NCBI GenBank assembly: GCA_022763115.1
Contig: JALEGJ010000056.1
Span: forward strand, 1-48,776
Length of the DNA: 48,776 nt
Direction: 5' to 3'
Source: Aquisalinus sp.
GTDB lineage: Bacteria > Pseudomonadota > Alphaproteobacteria > Caulobacterales > Parvularculaceae
Below, piece after piece: positions 22,906 through 31,642 of the stretch (positions are counted from its first letter, which is position 1; every line of letters begins with the position of its first letter). The position numbers and the translations under genes were made by a program. Under the pieces are notes generated by a model, which had not been told where the DNA came from, did not search any database, and saw only the letters and a list, made by a program, of their open reading frames with translations.

Positions 22906-23615
22906 TGACAGTGACGGCGGAGGCACATCTGGCTGCAGGCCAGCGTATTCTGGCGAGTGCGCGTTTCCGGCAGATCCTCTCTGTTGCTGTCGAGCATATG
23001 CGCGAGCCGCCTGTGGACACAGCCCATGATGAAGCGCATTTGCAGCGCGTCATCTCGGCTGCGCTGGAAATTGGCATTTCAGAGGGCGCGGATCTTGAGG
23101 TGCTGCTTGCCGCCGCCGCGCTACATGATGTTATCAATGTGCCGAAAAACCATCCTGACAGGGCGCTGGCGAGCAGGCAGGCGGCAGAAGCTGCGCGGCC
23201 CATTCTGGAAAGTGCTGGTTACACGGAGGATGAGGTCGTGCTGGTCGCGCAAGCCATACTGGAGCACAGTTTCTCTGCCGGCCATGCGCCGTCCTCTCTT
23301 GAGTCTGCTATTCTGCAGGATGCGGACAGACTGGATAGTATCGGGGCGATTGGTGTTGCGCGCACTGCTGCGACAGCTGCCCGCATGGGGAGCTCGTTCT
23401 ACTGCGCAGACGATTTCTCAGGCGCTGCGCGGGAGCTGGACGATCGGCTTTATATGGCGGATCACTTCTACCGCAAGCTCCTGTTGCTTGCAGATCGCAT
23501 GAACACCGGGACAGCCCGTGCCATGGCGGCACAACGCGGCCAGTTCCTCAAGGCATATCTTGAACAGCTTGAAACAGAGCTGCCAAAATTTCAGATAGAA
23601 ACGTCTCTCTCATGA
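22905..23615 (+). CDS. HD-domain phosphohydrolase
   Basis: A 236-residue HD-superfamily protein. The metal ligands are in [22 protein letters not shown] (the HD pair), AILEHSFS and [17 protein letters not shown], the order of the YedJ/YpgQ-like group, which acts on nucleotides or unknown phosphoesters. It starts one base into the metF stop and overlaps metH by 4 bp (ATGA), so it sits inside the met operon and is coupled to both neighbours. In many alphaproteobacteria a homocysteine methyltransferase gene occupies such a place; here that gene is absent. A role in folate, SAM or nucleotide repair is conceivable but not shown. Confidence 0.88.
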   Translation: MTVTAEAHLAAGQRILASARFRQILSVAVEHMREPPVDTAHDEAHLQRVISAALEIGISEGADLEVLLAAAALHDVINVPKNHPDRALASRQAAEAARPILESAGYTEDEVVLVAQAILEHSFSAGHAPSSLESAILQDADRLDSIGAIGVARTAATAARMGSSFYCADDFSGAARELDDRLYMADHFYRKLLLLADRMNTGTARAMAAQRGQFLKAYLEQLETELPKFQIETSLS

Positions 23616-26251
23616 CCACACCAACTTTTATCAATATCGGTGAGCGGACCAACGTCACCGGTTCGGCAAAGTTTCGTAAACTCATCCAGGCAGATGATTA
23701 CGAGGCCGCACTGGCTGTTGCCCGCCAGCAGGTAGAGAACGGGGCGCAAATCATCGACGTGAACATGGATGAGGGGATGCTGGATGGAGTCAAGGCCATG
23801 ACTACCTTCCTGCGCCTGATTGCGTCAGAGCCTGATATCTGCCGTGTGCCGATCATGATTGATTCTTCCAAATGGGAGGTAATTGAAGCCGGCCTCAAAA
23901 ATGTGCAAGGCAAGGCGGTGGTCAACTCGATTTCCCTGAAAGAGGGGGAAGCAACTTTCATTGAGCAGGCGCAGAAGATCCGGCGTTACGGGGCGGCGAC
24001 CGTTGTCATGGCTTTTGATGAAGATGGTCAGGCCGATACGGCAGACCGCAAGGTCGAAATCTGTACACGTTCCTATAAAATCCTCACGGAACAGGTGGGC
24101 TTTCCACCACAGGACATCATTTTTGATCCGAACATCTTTGCTGTCGCCACAGGTATTGAAGAGCACAACAATTATGCAGTGGACTTCATTGAAGCCACAC
24201 GGCGCATACGTGAAACCCTGCCGCACGCGCATGTTTCCGGCGGTGTTTCCAACATTTCGTTTTCTTTTCGTGGCAATGACCGGGTGCGGGAAGCGATGCA
24301 CTCTGTCTTTTTATATCACGCGATCAAGGCTGGTATGGGCATGGGCATCGTCAATGCCGGCCAACTGGCGATCTATGATGAAATACCGCTTGAGTTGCGT
24401 GACCCGGTCGAGGATGTGATCCTTAATCGCCGCGAAGACGCGACAGAACGCCTGCTGGAGGTTGCTGAACGCTATCGCGGGGCAGGGGCGCAGAAACAGC
24501 AGGAAGACCTCTCATGGCGCGAGGAAGACGTTGAAAAGCGGCTGCAACATGCGCTTGTGAAAGGTATTACGCAGTATATTGACGAAGATACCGAAGAAGC
24601 GCGCCAAAAACTGGGGCGCCCCCTGTATGTCATCGAAGGACCATTGATGGACGGCATGAACATCGTTGGTGATCTCTTCGGGGAAGGCAAGATGTTTCTG
24701 CCGCAAGTGGTCAAGTCTGCCCGTGTCATGAAAAAGGCTGTCGCCTATTTGACGCCTTTCATGGAGAAGGAGAAGGAAGAGCAGGGGCTTGACCAGCAGA
24801 AGGCCAATGGCAAGGTGCTGATGGCAACGGTCAAGGGCGACGTTCACGATATTGGCAAGAACATCGTTGGTGTAGTCCTTCAGTGTAATAACTATGAAGT
24901 GATTGACCTCGGCGTCATGGTGCCAACCGAGAAAATTCTGGCAGAGGCCGAGGCGCATGATGTGGATGTCATTGGCCTTTCTGGCCTCATCACCCCAAGC
25001 CTCGAAGAAATGCAGCATGTTGCCACTGAAATGACCCGGCGCGGTATGGACAAGCCGTTGCTGATTGGCGGAGCGACCACTTCGCGCACGCACACAGCCG
25101 TGAAGATTGCTCCGAAATACGGGCAGGGCGTTATTTATGTGCAGGACGCAAGCCGTGCCGTCGGCGTGGTGAGTACCCTGATTTCAGAAGAGCGCCGCGA
25201 TGCCTATTTGCAGGATATCAACAGTGATTATGGCAAGGTGCGCGAGAATTTTGAGGCCAAACAGCAAAAGCAGGATCGCGCAGCGCTCTCCGCAGCCCGT
25301 GCAAACGCAACGCCGATAGACTGGTCAGGCTATGTGCCGCCGGTACCGTCCTTCACCGGTACGCAAAGTTTTCGCGAGTACGACCTTGCCACGCTTGCAG
25401 AGTATATAGACTGGACGCCGTTTTTTGCGTCATGGGATTTGCATGGTCGCTATCCGGCAATTCTTGAGGACAAGATCGTGGGTGAGGCGGCACGCAATCT
25501 GTTCGATGATGCGCAAGAGATGCTGACCCGGATCATTGACGAGAAATGGTTTACGGCTCACGGCGTTGTCGGGTTCTGGCCGTGTCAGGCTGTGGGTGAT
25601 GATATTCACATCTATAGTGATGAAGAGTGTACAGATCATATATCCAGTTTTCACGGCTTGCGCCAGCAGATGCTCAAGCGCTCGGGCCAGCCAAATTACT
25701 GCCTGTCAGACTTCATTGCGCCAAAGTCTTCCGGTCTGACGGACTATATCGGCGCGTTTGCCGTAACTGCCGGTCATGGTGAGAATGAGGCAGCGGACCG
25801 CTTTGATCGGGAAGGGGATAATTATTCAGCGATTATGGCGAAGGCCCTGGCCGACCGGTTTGCCGAAGCGTTCGCCGAACATCTGCACATGCGTGTGCGT
25901 CGCGAGTTGTGGGGGTATGCGACTGATGAGACGCTTGATAATACGGCCCTGATTGAGGAGCGCTATCAGGGCATTCGTCCGGCTCCCGGCTATCCGGCCC
26001 AACCGGACCACACGGAAAAAGAGACCCTCTTCTCACTTCTCGATGCAACGGAACATACGGGCATGACCCTGACCGAAAGTTTTGCAATGCAGCCGGGGGC
26101 CTCTGTCTCGGGTCTTTATTTCAGTCACCCTGACTCTGTGTATTTTGGTGTTGGCAAGATTTCCCGCGACCAGGTTGCGGATTATGCTGAACGCAAAGGC
26201 AAAAGTGTGGATGAGACCGAGCGCTGGCTCGCTCCCATATTGGGATACTGA
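23612..26251 (+). CDS. metH: methionine synthase, cobalamin-dependent, without homocysteine-binding domain
   Basis: 879 residues; E. coli MetH has over 1200. The protein starts at the pterin-binding domain ([30 protein letters not shown]), continues with the cobalamin cap and B12-binding domain ([14 protein letters not shown], His ligand near residue 411; [13 protein letters not shown]), and ends with the AdoMet reactivation domain ([14 protein letters not shown] near 787; [18 protein letters not shown]). The N-terminal zinc/homocysteine methyltransferase domain is missing, as in split MetH systems of several alphaproteobacteria. The ATG overlaps the HD gene, and the natural domain boundary argues against truncation. 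The partner must be encoded elsewhere. Confidence 0.94.
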   Translation: MTTPTFINIGERTNVTGSAKFRKLIQADDYEAALAVARQQVENGAQIIDVNMDEGMLDGVKAMTTFLRLIASEPDICRVPIMIDSSKWEVIEAGLKNVQGKAVVNSISLKEGEATFIEQAQKIRRYGAATVVMAFDEDGQADTADRKVEICTRSYKILTEQVGFPPQDIIFDPNIFAVATGIEEHNNYAVDFIEATRRIRETLPHAHVSGGVSNISFSFRGNDRVREAMHSVFLYHAIKAGMGMGIVNAGQLAIYDEIPLELRDPVEDVILNRREDATERLLEVAERYRGAGAQKQQEDLSWREEDVEKRLQHALVKGITQYIDEDTEEARQKLGRPLYVIEGPLMDGMNIVGDLFGEGKMFLPQVVKSARVMKKAVAYLTPFMEKEKEEQGLDQQKANGKVLMATVKGDVHDIGKNIVGVVLQCNNYEVIDLGVMVPTEKILAEAEAHDVDVIGLSGLITPSLEEMQHVATEMTRRGMDKPLLIGGATTSRTHTAVKIAPKYGQGVIYVQDASRAVGVVSTLISEERRDAYLQDINSDYGKVRENFEAKQQKQDRAALSAARANATPIDWSGYVPPVPSFTGTQSFREYDLATLAEYIDWTPFFASWDLHGRYPAILEDKIVGEAARNLFDDAQEMLTRIIDEKWFTAHGVVGFWPCQAVGDDIHIYSDEECTDHISSFHGLRQQMLKRSGQPNYCLSDFIAPKSSGLTDYIGAFAVTAGHGENEAADRFDREGDNYSAIMAKALADRFAEAFAEHLHMRVRRELWGYATDETLDNTALIEERYQGIRPAPGYPAQPDHTEKETLFSLLDATEHTGMTLTESFAMQPGASVSGLYFSHPDSVYFGVGKISRDQVADYAERKGKSVDETERWLAPILGY

Positions 26252-26261
26252 AACAGCAGAG

Positions 26262-26284
26262 ACAGGCGGTCAGACGCCGCCTGT
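26262..26284. terminator. stem-loop after metH, weak terminator candidate
   Basis: ACAGGCGG (26262-26269) pairs with CCGCCTGT (26277-26284) around 7 nt. It lies 10 bp after the metH stop and overlaps the stop codon of the micro-ORF on the other strand, so it could end both convergent transcripts. There is no T-run on either side, so it is not a canonical terminator. Confidence 0.4.
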
Positions 26285-26359
26285 AAGTGCAACGGCGGCC
26301 AGCATGATCAAAGCCCCGAAAATAGCGCCGCCCAAAAGAATACCGAATTCTGAAATCAT
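26270..26359 (-). CDS. 29-aa single-helix membrane micro-protein
   Basis: On the minus strand an ATG at 26359 opens a 30-codon frame (TGA at 26272-26270). GAGGG lies 7 nt before the ATG. The product begins MISEFGILLGGAIFGALIM and ends with LAAVALTGGV, an almost purely hydrophobic Gly/Ala-rich helix about 22 residues long with one Glu at the N-terminus, like known small membrane proteins that bind larger membrane complexes. No homologue is recalled. It fills part of the gap between metH and the DjlA-like gene. Evidence is the binding site and composition only, so moderate confidence. Confidence 0.5.
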   Translation of the reverse strand: MISEFGILLGGAIFGALIMLAAVALTGGV

Positions 26360-26650
26360 CCCCGAACCCTCAAGTTGTGTACCAGACAGACGCAACCTTT
26401 GCGCCAGATATAGAGCAAGGAAATCCACCCCTGTGAATATGTTACAATATCCAACATGCGCATGAGTTGCGCCTAAGCAGCCTTAAGGTGTTGTAATAAT
26501 TTGTTGAAAAAAAAGTCACAAAAGTGTGGAAAAACTCATCCTTGACGACAAAAAGCTTGAACGATTCTGCTCAAGGTTGTCACTTTTCAAACAGAGTTGT
26601 TGAGAATGTTTCACTGGCCCTTGAACCGGACCTGTGTCTAAAGGACACGC
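26360..26650. other. AT-rich intergenic region between divergent starts
   Basis: About 290 bp upstream of the DjlA-like gene and of the micro-ORF. It holds a GCGCA-5-TGCGC inverted repeat (26458-26472), runs of A around 26503-26560, and TTGACG at 26542-26547, a possible -35. A CCTTGA / TCAAGG pair flanks the latter. No further ORF with a binding site was found on either strand. Confidence 0.4.
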
Positions 26651-27340
26651 ATGACTTTATGGGAACGCATACAGGCCCTTCTTGAGGCCGCCCGGGAACA
26701 GACGCTCGGGGCGGTGATGGAAGCAATGCGCCAACGCAAGCTCCGCCGTGATGCGGCAGCGTTCTCCATTGCGTTGATCGCCCTGTCGGCCAAAATGGCC
26801 AAGGCTGATGGCGTTGTGACCGATGATGAAATCCAGGCTTTCGGCGATTTTTTCACGTATCCGCCGGAAGAAGCTAGCAAGGTCCGCATGATCTACCAAC
26901 TGGCGCAGGAAGATGTGTCAGGATTTGATCTTTATGCTCGGCAAGTCGGAGATTTGTTCAGGGACGAGCCCATCATTCTGGAGGATGTGCTGGACTGTCT
27001 ATTCCATATTGCCCTGGCAGACGGGATATTGCACCCGAAAGAACTCGAATTGTTGCGCGACGCCTACGCAGCTTTTGAACTGACGCCCACAATCTGGCGG
27101 CGGGTCAAGGCGGCTCATACAGGACTGGATAATGATGATCCTTATGCCGTGCTCGATGTGCCGCATGAAATTTCAGATGCTGACCTGAAAAAAGTCTACC
27201 GTAATCTGGTCAAGGAAAACCATCCCGACACGATCATTGCCCGGGGTGTGCCCGAAAACCTCATCAAGATTACCGAGCGCCGTATGGCCGCGATCAATGA
27301 AGCCTATGAAAGAATTCTGGCTGAGCGGACAGCATCCTGA
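26651..27340 (+). CDS. DjlA-like cochaperone (TerB + J domain)
   Basis: A 229-residue protein with an N-terminal helical TerB/DjlA domain (ALIALSAKMAKADGVVTDDE; HIALADGILHPKELELLRD, both with the acidic D-G-x-x-x-x-x-E metal-binding pattern) and a C-terminal J domain (DPYAVLDVPHEISDADLKKV, then VKENHPDTI with the HPD tripeptide that stimulates DnaK). Unlike E. coli DjlA it has no clear N-terminal membrane helix. AAAGGA precedes the ATG. The gene order DjlA-type cochaperone followed by an AmiD-type amidase recurs in alphaproteobacteria; here two small membrane genes lie between them. Confidence 0.88.
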   Translation: MTLWERIQALLEAAREQTLGAVMEAMRQRKLRRDAAAFSIALIALSAKMAKADGVVTDDEIQAFGDFFTYPPEEASKVRMIYQLAQEDVSGFDLYARQVGDLFRDEPIILEDVLDCLFHIALADGILHPKELELLRDAYAAFELTPTIWRRVKAAHTGLDNDDPYAVLDVPHEISDADLKKVYRNLVKENHPDTIIARGVPENLIKITERRMAAINEAYERILAERTAS

Positions 27341-27430
27341 GCAAAGCCTGGCTCTGTTGCGCAGCGTTAATGCAGCTTGCCGTCAGTAACGCTGGATTAT
27401 TGGTGCATAATTTGCTTTAATCGCAGGATC

Positions 27431-27655
27431 ATGAGTTACACACACGTCCAGAAGCGCGATGAGCGTTCACCATCACTGCTCCGTAAAGCGGCCAGCAGTG
27501 TTGCCGACATCTTTCTTTTCATCATCATTCTGGCTTTTACGGGTGTAACAGTTATTGCCGTTGCTATTGCGGCCCCGCTGGCGCTCGGCATCTCTGCGAT
27601 TATTGGTAGCCGCCGCGCAGAAAAAACAGGCTGGCAGCCGGCCAAAGCCAGTTAA
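27431..27655 (+). CDS. small membrane protein, 74 aa
   Basis: The start at 27431 is chosen because the upstream codons to 27377 overlap an untranslated-looking stretch; AGGA precedes the ATG closely (2 nt), so the start is not certain. The product has a basic N-terminus (MSYTHVQKRDERSPSLLRKA), one long or two short hydrophobic helices (IFLFIIILAFTGVTVIAVAI and APLALGISAIIG), and a short basic tail. No recognised family. Codon use is like the neighbours. It lies between the DjlA-like gene and the transporter, all on the same strand. Confidence 0.6.
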   Translation: MSYTHVQKRDERSPSLLRKAASSVADIFLFIIILAFTGVTVIAVAIAAPLALGISAIIGSRRAEKTGWQPAKAS

Positions 27656-27727
27656 CCGGCGACAATTTTCACTGACGCACTTATTGTAAGCCCCTGATCG
27701 GCTTTCCGGAACGGGGCTCAGGAAGTT

Positions 27728-28636
27728 ATGTCTATTCGTGAATTGAGCCTGCTTGTTGTCATGGCGACAATCTGGGGCGCGCATTTTTCCATCATCAAGG
27801 TGACGACCGGCGGGGTGGTTGACCCTGTCTTCTACGCAGCCGTGCGGATGACAATTGTCGCAATCCTGCTGGCCCCGTTGCTGCGCATCCATAAGGGCCA
27901 GATGGGGTTCATTCTGCTGGCGGGCGTATGTCTTGGCGGGCTCAATTATGCGTTCATGTTTTCAGGCATCTATTATTCGAACGCCTCCGTTTCGGCGATC
28001 ACGATGGAGCTGGTCGCGCCGTTCACGATGATCCTTTCGGTTATCTTTTTGAAAGAGCGGGTCGGCCTGTTGCGAATACTCAGTTTCGCCTTCGCTTTCA
28101 CCGGCATTATGATCATTATTACAGCGCGCCAGACGGATGGCATGGGGCCATCGCCCTTGCTTGGCAGCGTACTCCTGATCTGTGCAGCCTGTATCGAGGC
28201 TGTTGGCGCGATCTCGATCAAGAAAGTGAAGGGTGTAAAGCCGTTTCAGCTACTCGCCTGGTTTGCCCTTGTGGGCAGCATGGTTCTGTGGGCCGGTACG
28301 CTGACCTTTGAAAGCGATCAGTTTGCTGTATTCGAGGAAGCTGATCTTTGGCCATTTGGGCTGGCGCTTGTGTACTCTGTCGTCTTTGCTTCTCTGGTCG
28401 GGCAGGCGACCTATTACTGGTTATTGTCCCGCCTGCCAGCTAACCTCGTTGCCTGTTCCACGTTGCTGGTGGCCTTCCTGGCGGTGATCTTCGGGGTTGT
28501 CTTCCTCTCGGAGCCACTCTCATGGCAACTTTTTGTCGGTGGCGTGATGACTTTATCCGGAACAGGTATCATTCTGTTGCGTGCCGGGCGCCGCTCGCCT
28601 GAAGTTTCTCAAGAACAGATCGCAAAGGAACATTGA
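27728..28636 (+). CDS. EamA-family (DMT superfamily) transporter
   Basis: A 302-residue inner-membrane protein with ten likely helices in two repeated EamA halves. The first half starts LLVVMATIWGAHFSIIKVTT, the usual W-G/S-x-x-F pattern, and ends with FLKERVGLLRILSFAFAFTG; the second repeats with VVFLSEPLSWQLFVGGVMTLSG, the conserved E near helix nine or ten. Such proteins export or import amino acids and other metabolites; the substrate cannot be read from sequence. AGGAAGTT precedes the ATG. The amidase gene follows after 2 bp, so they are probably co-transcribed. Confidence 0.9.
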   Translation: MSIRELSLLVVMATIWGAHFSIIKVTTGGVVDPVFYAAVRMTIVAILLAPLLRIHKGQMGFILLAGVCLGGLNYAFMFSGIYYSNASVSAITMELVAPFTMILSVIFLKERVGLLRILSFAFAFTGIMIIITARQTDGMGPSPLLGSVLLICAACIEAVGAISIKKVKGVKPFQLLAWFALVGSMVLWAGTLTFESDQFAVFEEADLWPFGLALVYSVVFASLVGQATYYWLLSRLPANLVACSTLLVAFLAVIFGVVFLSEPLSWQLFVGGVMTLSGTGIILLRAGRRSPEVSQEQIAKEH

Positions 28637-28638
28637 TA

Positions 28639-29343
28639 ATGCGGGCTCTTGCCATAATCGATCAACCGTCGCCGAATTTCGACGCGCGTCCTGACGGTAT
28701 TGATACGCTGGTCCTGCATTATACGGGAATGGAAACGGGTGCCGCTGCGCTGGAGCGCCTCTGTGACCCCGCTGCAAAAGTCAGCGCCCATTATCTGGTT
28801 GAGGAGGATGGCCGGATTTTTCGGCTTGTGCCGGAGGAAAAGCGCGCCTGGCACGCAGGCGTTTCTCACTGGCAGGGAAGCGATGGCGTCAATGACAGTT
28901 CTGTTGGCATTGAGATTGTTCATCCCGGCCATGAATGGGGATACCGTCCGTTTGCAGAACAGCAGATCAAGTCTGTCTTGCAACTAGTAGCAGAGATTTG
29001 TGCCCGACATAATATCAGCCCCTTGCGGGTCGTGGGACATTCCGATGTGGCACCAGAGCGCAAGGAAGACCCCGGCGAGTTTTTTCCATGGGACGTGCTG
29101 GCAGAAAATGGTCTGGCTGTGCCGCCAGTCAGCGCGTATGACCTGACTGACAGGCCGGTGCCGGATTATTCAACCTGTATGACCATGCTGCGAGAAATTG
29201 GCTACCGGGTTGAGGGCGTTCAGCATACTGCGCCAGTGCTGGCTTTCCAGCGTCGCTTCTTTACTGAAGCGCTTGGCAAAGGGCTGGACGGACAGACACG
29301 TAAGGCGATTGGCGTGGTGCATAAAGTCTTTACAAAAACCTAA
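28639..29343 (+). CDS. N-acetylmuramoyl-L-alanine amidase (AmiD/AmpD-like) with peptidoglycan-binding tail
   Basis: A 234-residue zinc amidase of the Amidase_2 fold. Zinc ligands and catalytic residues fit LVLHYTGM (His), AHYLV, RAWHAGVS and VGHSDVAPERKEDPGEFFPW (His and Asp). From about residue 165 a small peptidoglycan-binding domain follows (YSTCMTMLREIGYRV, VLAFQRRFF, LDGQTRKAIGVV). The ATG at 28639 has AAAGGA 9 nt upstream; a TTG two codons earlier is less likely. No signal peptide is visible, so it resembles a cytoplasmic muropeptide-recycling enzyme; AmiD of E. coli, with the same domains, is an outer-membrane lipoprotein. Confidence 0.9.
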   Translation: MRALAIIDQPSPNFDARPDGIDTLVLHYTGMETGAAALERLCDPAAKVSAHYLVEEDGRIFRLVPEEKRAWHAGVSHWQGSDGVNDSSVGIEIVHPGHEWGYRPFAEQQIKSVLQLVAEICARHNISPLRVVGHSDVAPERKEDPGEFFPWDVLAENGLAVPPVSAYDLTDRPVPDYSTCMTMLREIGYRVEGVQHTAPVLAFQRRFFTEALGKGLDGQTRKAIGVVHKVFTKT

Positions 29344-29382
29344 AGCAATCTCTCAAATCAACCGGTCGCGTCGCACCTGAAG

Positions 29383-29405
29383 TTAAGGTTGATCGTTTAC
29401 CTTAA
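29383..29405. promoter_or_regulatory. inverted repeat upstream of the 29441 lipoprotein gene
   Basis: TTAAGGT (29383-29389) and ACCTTAA (29399-29405) form perfect 7-bp arms around 9 nt, 35 bp before the ATG. It may be an operator. A second pair, ATCAACC / GGTTGAT (29357-29363, 29387-29393), overlaps it, so alternative pairings are possible in RNA. Confidence 0.35.
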
Positions 29406-29440
29406 TGCCTGTTGTTCAGAAAAACACAGGGATCGGTAAC

Positions 29441-29953
29441 ATGCGGTTCAATCAGTTAGTTTGTTTTGCAGCGCTTATGGCTCTTACGGGGTGCGCCAGC
29501 ATCAGCACCGTGCCGGGGATCAAGAAAGCCGGGTTTCAGTCAGCAGATGTCAGCGCCGGGCAGACCGGGTGGGAAGATGTGACCACTCGCATAGAGCCGC
29601 CAGCGACCTGTTTTGTCGACGAAAAGCAGACAGGCAAACCTGTGCGATATCATCGTGATTCAATTATTGACCAGCCAAAGCTGCTTAAGCGTGCGGCCCA
29701 GAAAGTGCCGGCAACGCCAACCGCTGGCCGGGACTTCTATTGTGCGGCCTTCCATTATGCGGTCGATGAGCGCGGGCGGGTCAAGGATGTCATTACACTG
29801 TATAATTCGCATCCGGGTATTGGCGGCGTCAATTTCGCGCGCGAGGCAGAGCGCACGTTGAAAGAGTGGCGCTATCAGCCGGGCATGGTGGACAAGGCAC
29901 CGGCCAAATATACCGGACTGACAACCGTCTTCTATTACGGGTTCGAGGGATAA
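29441..29953 (+). CDS. lipoprotein with TonB-C-like domain
   Basis: A 170-residue protein beginning MRFNQLVCFAALMALTGC, a lipoprotein signal with lipobox LTGC. AGGGA before the ATG at 29441 selects this start over 29405. The C-terminal 75 residues (FHYAVDERGRVKDVITLYNS, then AREAERTLKEWRYQP) follow the TonB C-terminal pattern found in many proteobacterial periplasmic proteins, but there is no N-terminal TonB anchor. Attachment to a membrane and a binding role in the periplasm are inferred; no specific function. A strong terminator follows. Confidence 0.75.
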   Translation: MRFNQLVCFAALMALTGCASISTVPGIKKAGFQSADVSAGQTGWEDVTTRIEPPATCFVDEKQTGKPVRYHRDSIIDQPKLLKRAAQKVPATPTAGRDFYCAAFHYAVDERGRVKDVITLYNSHPGIGGVNFAREAERTLKEWRYQPGMVDKAPAKYTGLTTVFYYGFEG

Positions 29954-29992
29954 GGGGACCGCTGGGGTAAAAAAGCGGGGCTCGTGTGGGGA

Positions 29993-30026
29993 CCTGCCGG
30001 TGCTGAGGGGCACCGGCAGGTTTTTT
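29993..30026 (+). terminator. Rho-independent terminator
   Basis: An 11-bp perfect stem CCTGCCGGTGC / GCACCGGCAGG with a 6-nt loop is followed by six T. It ends the unit of the lipoprotein gene and insulates lpd, which starts 105 bp downstream with its own promoter. Confidence 0.93.
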
Positions 30027-30081
30027 CTTGCCATAATGAAGTGAAGCCCTGCCGACCGGCCTAAATCACACAACATACGCT

Positions 30082-30115
30082 TTGACCGCTGCCGCGGGGC
30101 ACTTATAAATGCCCC
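30082..30115 (+). promoter_or_regulatory. lpd promoter with palindrome around the -10 box
   Basis: TTGACC (30082-30087) and TATAAA (30104-30109) are 16 bp apart. The -10 sits exactly inside the inverted repeat GGGGCA (30096-30101) / TGCCCC (30110-30115). Transcription would start near 30116, just ahead of the AAAAGGAGAG binding site, giving a very short leader. The palindrome is in the right place for a repressor site. Confidence 0.6.
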
Positions 30116-30130
30116 AAAAGGAGAGATGAG

Positions 30131-31549
30131 ATGGCGGAAGACACATTTGACCTTGTAGTGATTGGCTCTGGCCCTGGCGGTTATGTGGCAGCGATCCGCG
30201 CCTCGCAGTTGGGTATGAAGGTGGCCATTGTTGAGCGTGATGCGTTGGGCGGTGTCTGTCTCAACTGGGGATGTATTCCGACCAAGGCGTTGCTGCGCAC
30301 CTCTGAAGTCTACACGAATATGAAACACGCCGAGGCTTTCGGCCTGAAGGCGGAGAATATCGGTTTCGATATCGAGGCTGTGGTCAAGCGCTCGCGTCAG
30401 GTTGCGGGCAAACTCTCCGGCGGTGTCGGTTTCCTGATGAAGAAGCACAAGATTACGGTCCTGGAAGGAGAGGGCAGGCTCCGGAAAGGAAAAGGGGCAA
30501 CGCCGGATGTTGTCATCAAAGGCAAGAAGGGTGAGCAAACCGTCAGTGCAAAGCACATTATTCTCGCAACCGGCGCTCGGGCACGGACGATCCCGGCGAT
30601 TGGCCTTGAGCCGGATGGCAAGTTCATCTGGACGGCGAAAGAGGCGATGGTCCCGGATGTGATGCCGAAGTCCCTGCTTGTTATCGGCTCTGGTGCCATC
30701 GGCATTGAATTCGCGAGCTTCTACAATGCGCTCGGCGCTGATGTGACAGTGGTTGAGATGCTCGATCGGATTCTGCCTGTCGAAGACAAGGACATTTCGG
30801 ATTTCGCGCAAAAGTCATTCAAGAAGCAGGGCATGACCATCATGACTGGCTCAACTGTGGAGGGTCTTGAGAAAGGCGCGAAGTCGGTCACGGCAAAGAT
30901 CAAGGGCAAGAACGGCAAAGTCACCGAGGTTGAGGCTGAGCGTGTGGTGCTGGCCATCGGGATTGTCGGCAATACGGAAAACCTTGGACTGGAAGATGTG
31001 GGTGTGAAAGTGGATCGCGGTCACATCGTCATCAATGAATGGATGGAGACGGGCGTGAAAGGCGTTTACGCCATTGGCGATGTCTGCGGTCCGCCGTGGC
31101 TCGCGCACAAGGCGTCTCATGAAGGGGTCATTTGCGTTGAGAAAATCGCCGGCCTTGAACATGTCCACCCGCTGGAAACGTCCCTTATTCCCGGCTGTAC
31201 ATATTGTCAGCCTCAGGTTGCCTCTGTGGGTCTGACTGAAGAGAAGGCGAAAGAGGCCGGATACAAGGTGAAAGTGGGCAAGTTTCCGTTTCAGGGCAAT
31301 GGCAAGGCGATTGCGCTGGGCGAGCCTGAAGGTCTCGTCAAAACGATCTTTGATGAAAAGACCGGTGAACTGCTGGGCGCCCATATGGTCGGGGCGGAGG
31401 TCACCGAACTGATTCAGGGCTTTGGCATCGCAAAGACACTGGAAGCAACCGAAGAAGACCTGTTCCATACTGTCTTCCCGCATCCGACCCTCTCGGAAAT
31501 GATGCACGAGAGTGTCCTCGATGCCTATGACCGGGTGATGCATATCTGA
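30131..31549 (+). CDS. lpdA: dihydrolipoyl dehydrogenase (E3)
   Basis: FAD enzyme that reoxidises lipoyl groups of pyruvate and 2-oxoglutarate dehydrogenases and the glycine cleavage system. FAD motif GSGPGG at 12-17, the redox disulfide GGVCLNWGCIPTK (Cys43, Cys48), NAD motif GSGAIGIEFAS, and the C-terminal FPHPTLSE with the catalytic His near 451 all fit. 472 residues is normal. In many alphaproteobacteria lpd follows the pdhABC genes; here it follows a terminator and its own predicted promoter, so it is transcribed independently. lipA, which makes its substrate cofactor, lies 1.3 kb downstream. Confidence 0.96.
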   Translation: MAEDTFDLVVIGSGPGGYVAAIRASQLGMKVAIVERDALGGVCLNWGCIPTKALLRTSEVYTNMKHAEAFGLKAENIGFDIEAVVKRSRQVAGKLSGGVGFLMKKHKITVLEGEGRLRKGKGATPDVVIKGKKGEQTVSAKHIILATGARARTIPAIGLEPDGKFIWTAKEAMVPDVMPKSLLVIGSGAIGIEFASFYNALGADVTVVEMLDRILPVEDKDISDFAQKSFKKQGMTIMTGSTVEGLEKGAKSVTAKIKGKNGKVTEVEAERVVLAIGIVGNTENLGLEDVGVKVDRGHIVINEWMETGVKGVYAIGDVCGPPWLAHKASHEGVICVEKIAGLEHVHPLETSLIPGCTYCQPQVASVGLTEEKAKEAGYKVKVGKFPFQGNGKAIALGEPEGLVKTIFDEKTGELLGAHMVGAEVTELIQGFGIAKTLEATEEDLFHTVFPHPTLSEMMHESVLDAYDRVMHI

Positions 31550-31576
31550 CATTCTTGCCGTGACTGCATTGGTGCA

Positions 31577-31605
31577 TGGACATGGATGTCCACATTACCT
31601 ATCTA
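31577..31605 (+). promoter_or_regulatory. promoter with palindrome over the -35 box
   Basis: TGGACA (31577-31582) matches TTGACA at five of six bases; TATCTA (31600-31605) is 17 bp further on. The -35 is the left part of a perfect palindrome TGGACAT-GG-ATGTCCA (31577-31592). It would drive the 99-aa protein gene starting at 31643. A repressor or activator site is inferred from the symmetry. Confidence 0.5.
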
Positions 31606-31642
31606 ACAGGCAGCCTAGAAAACCGATATGAGGAGACAAGAA

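Noticed and set aside
26082-26465. 127-codon plus-strand ORF at the end of metH
   Set aside because: Begins inside metH in another frame and has no binding site; the minus-strand micro-ORF in the same gap is better supported.
29660-30811. 383-codon ORF on the minus strand
   Set aside because: Runs through a strong plus-strand terminator and the lpd promoter and lies opposite lpdA; rich in Arg, His and Cys as shadows are.
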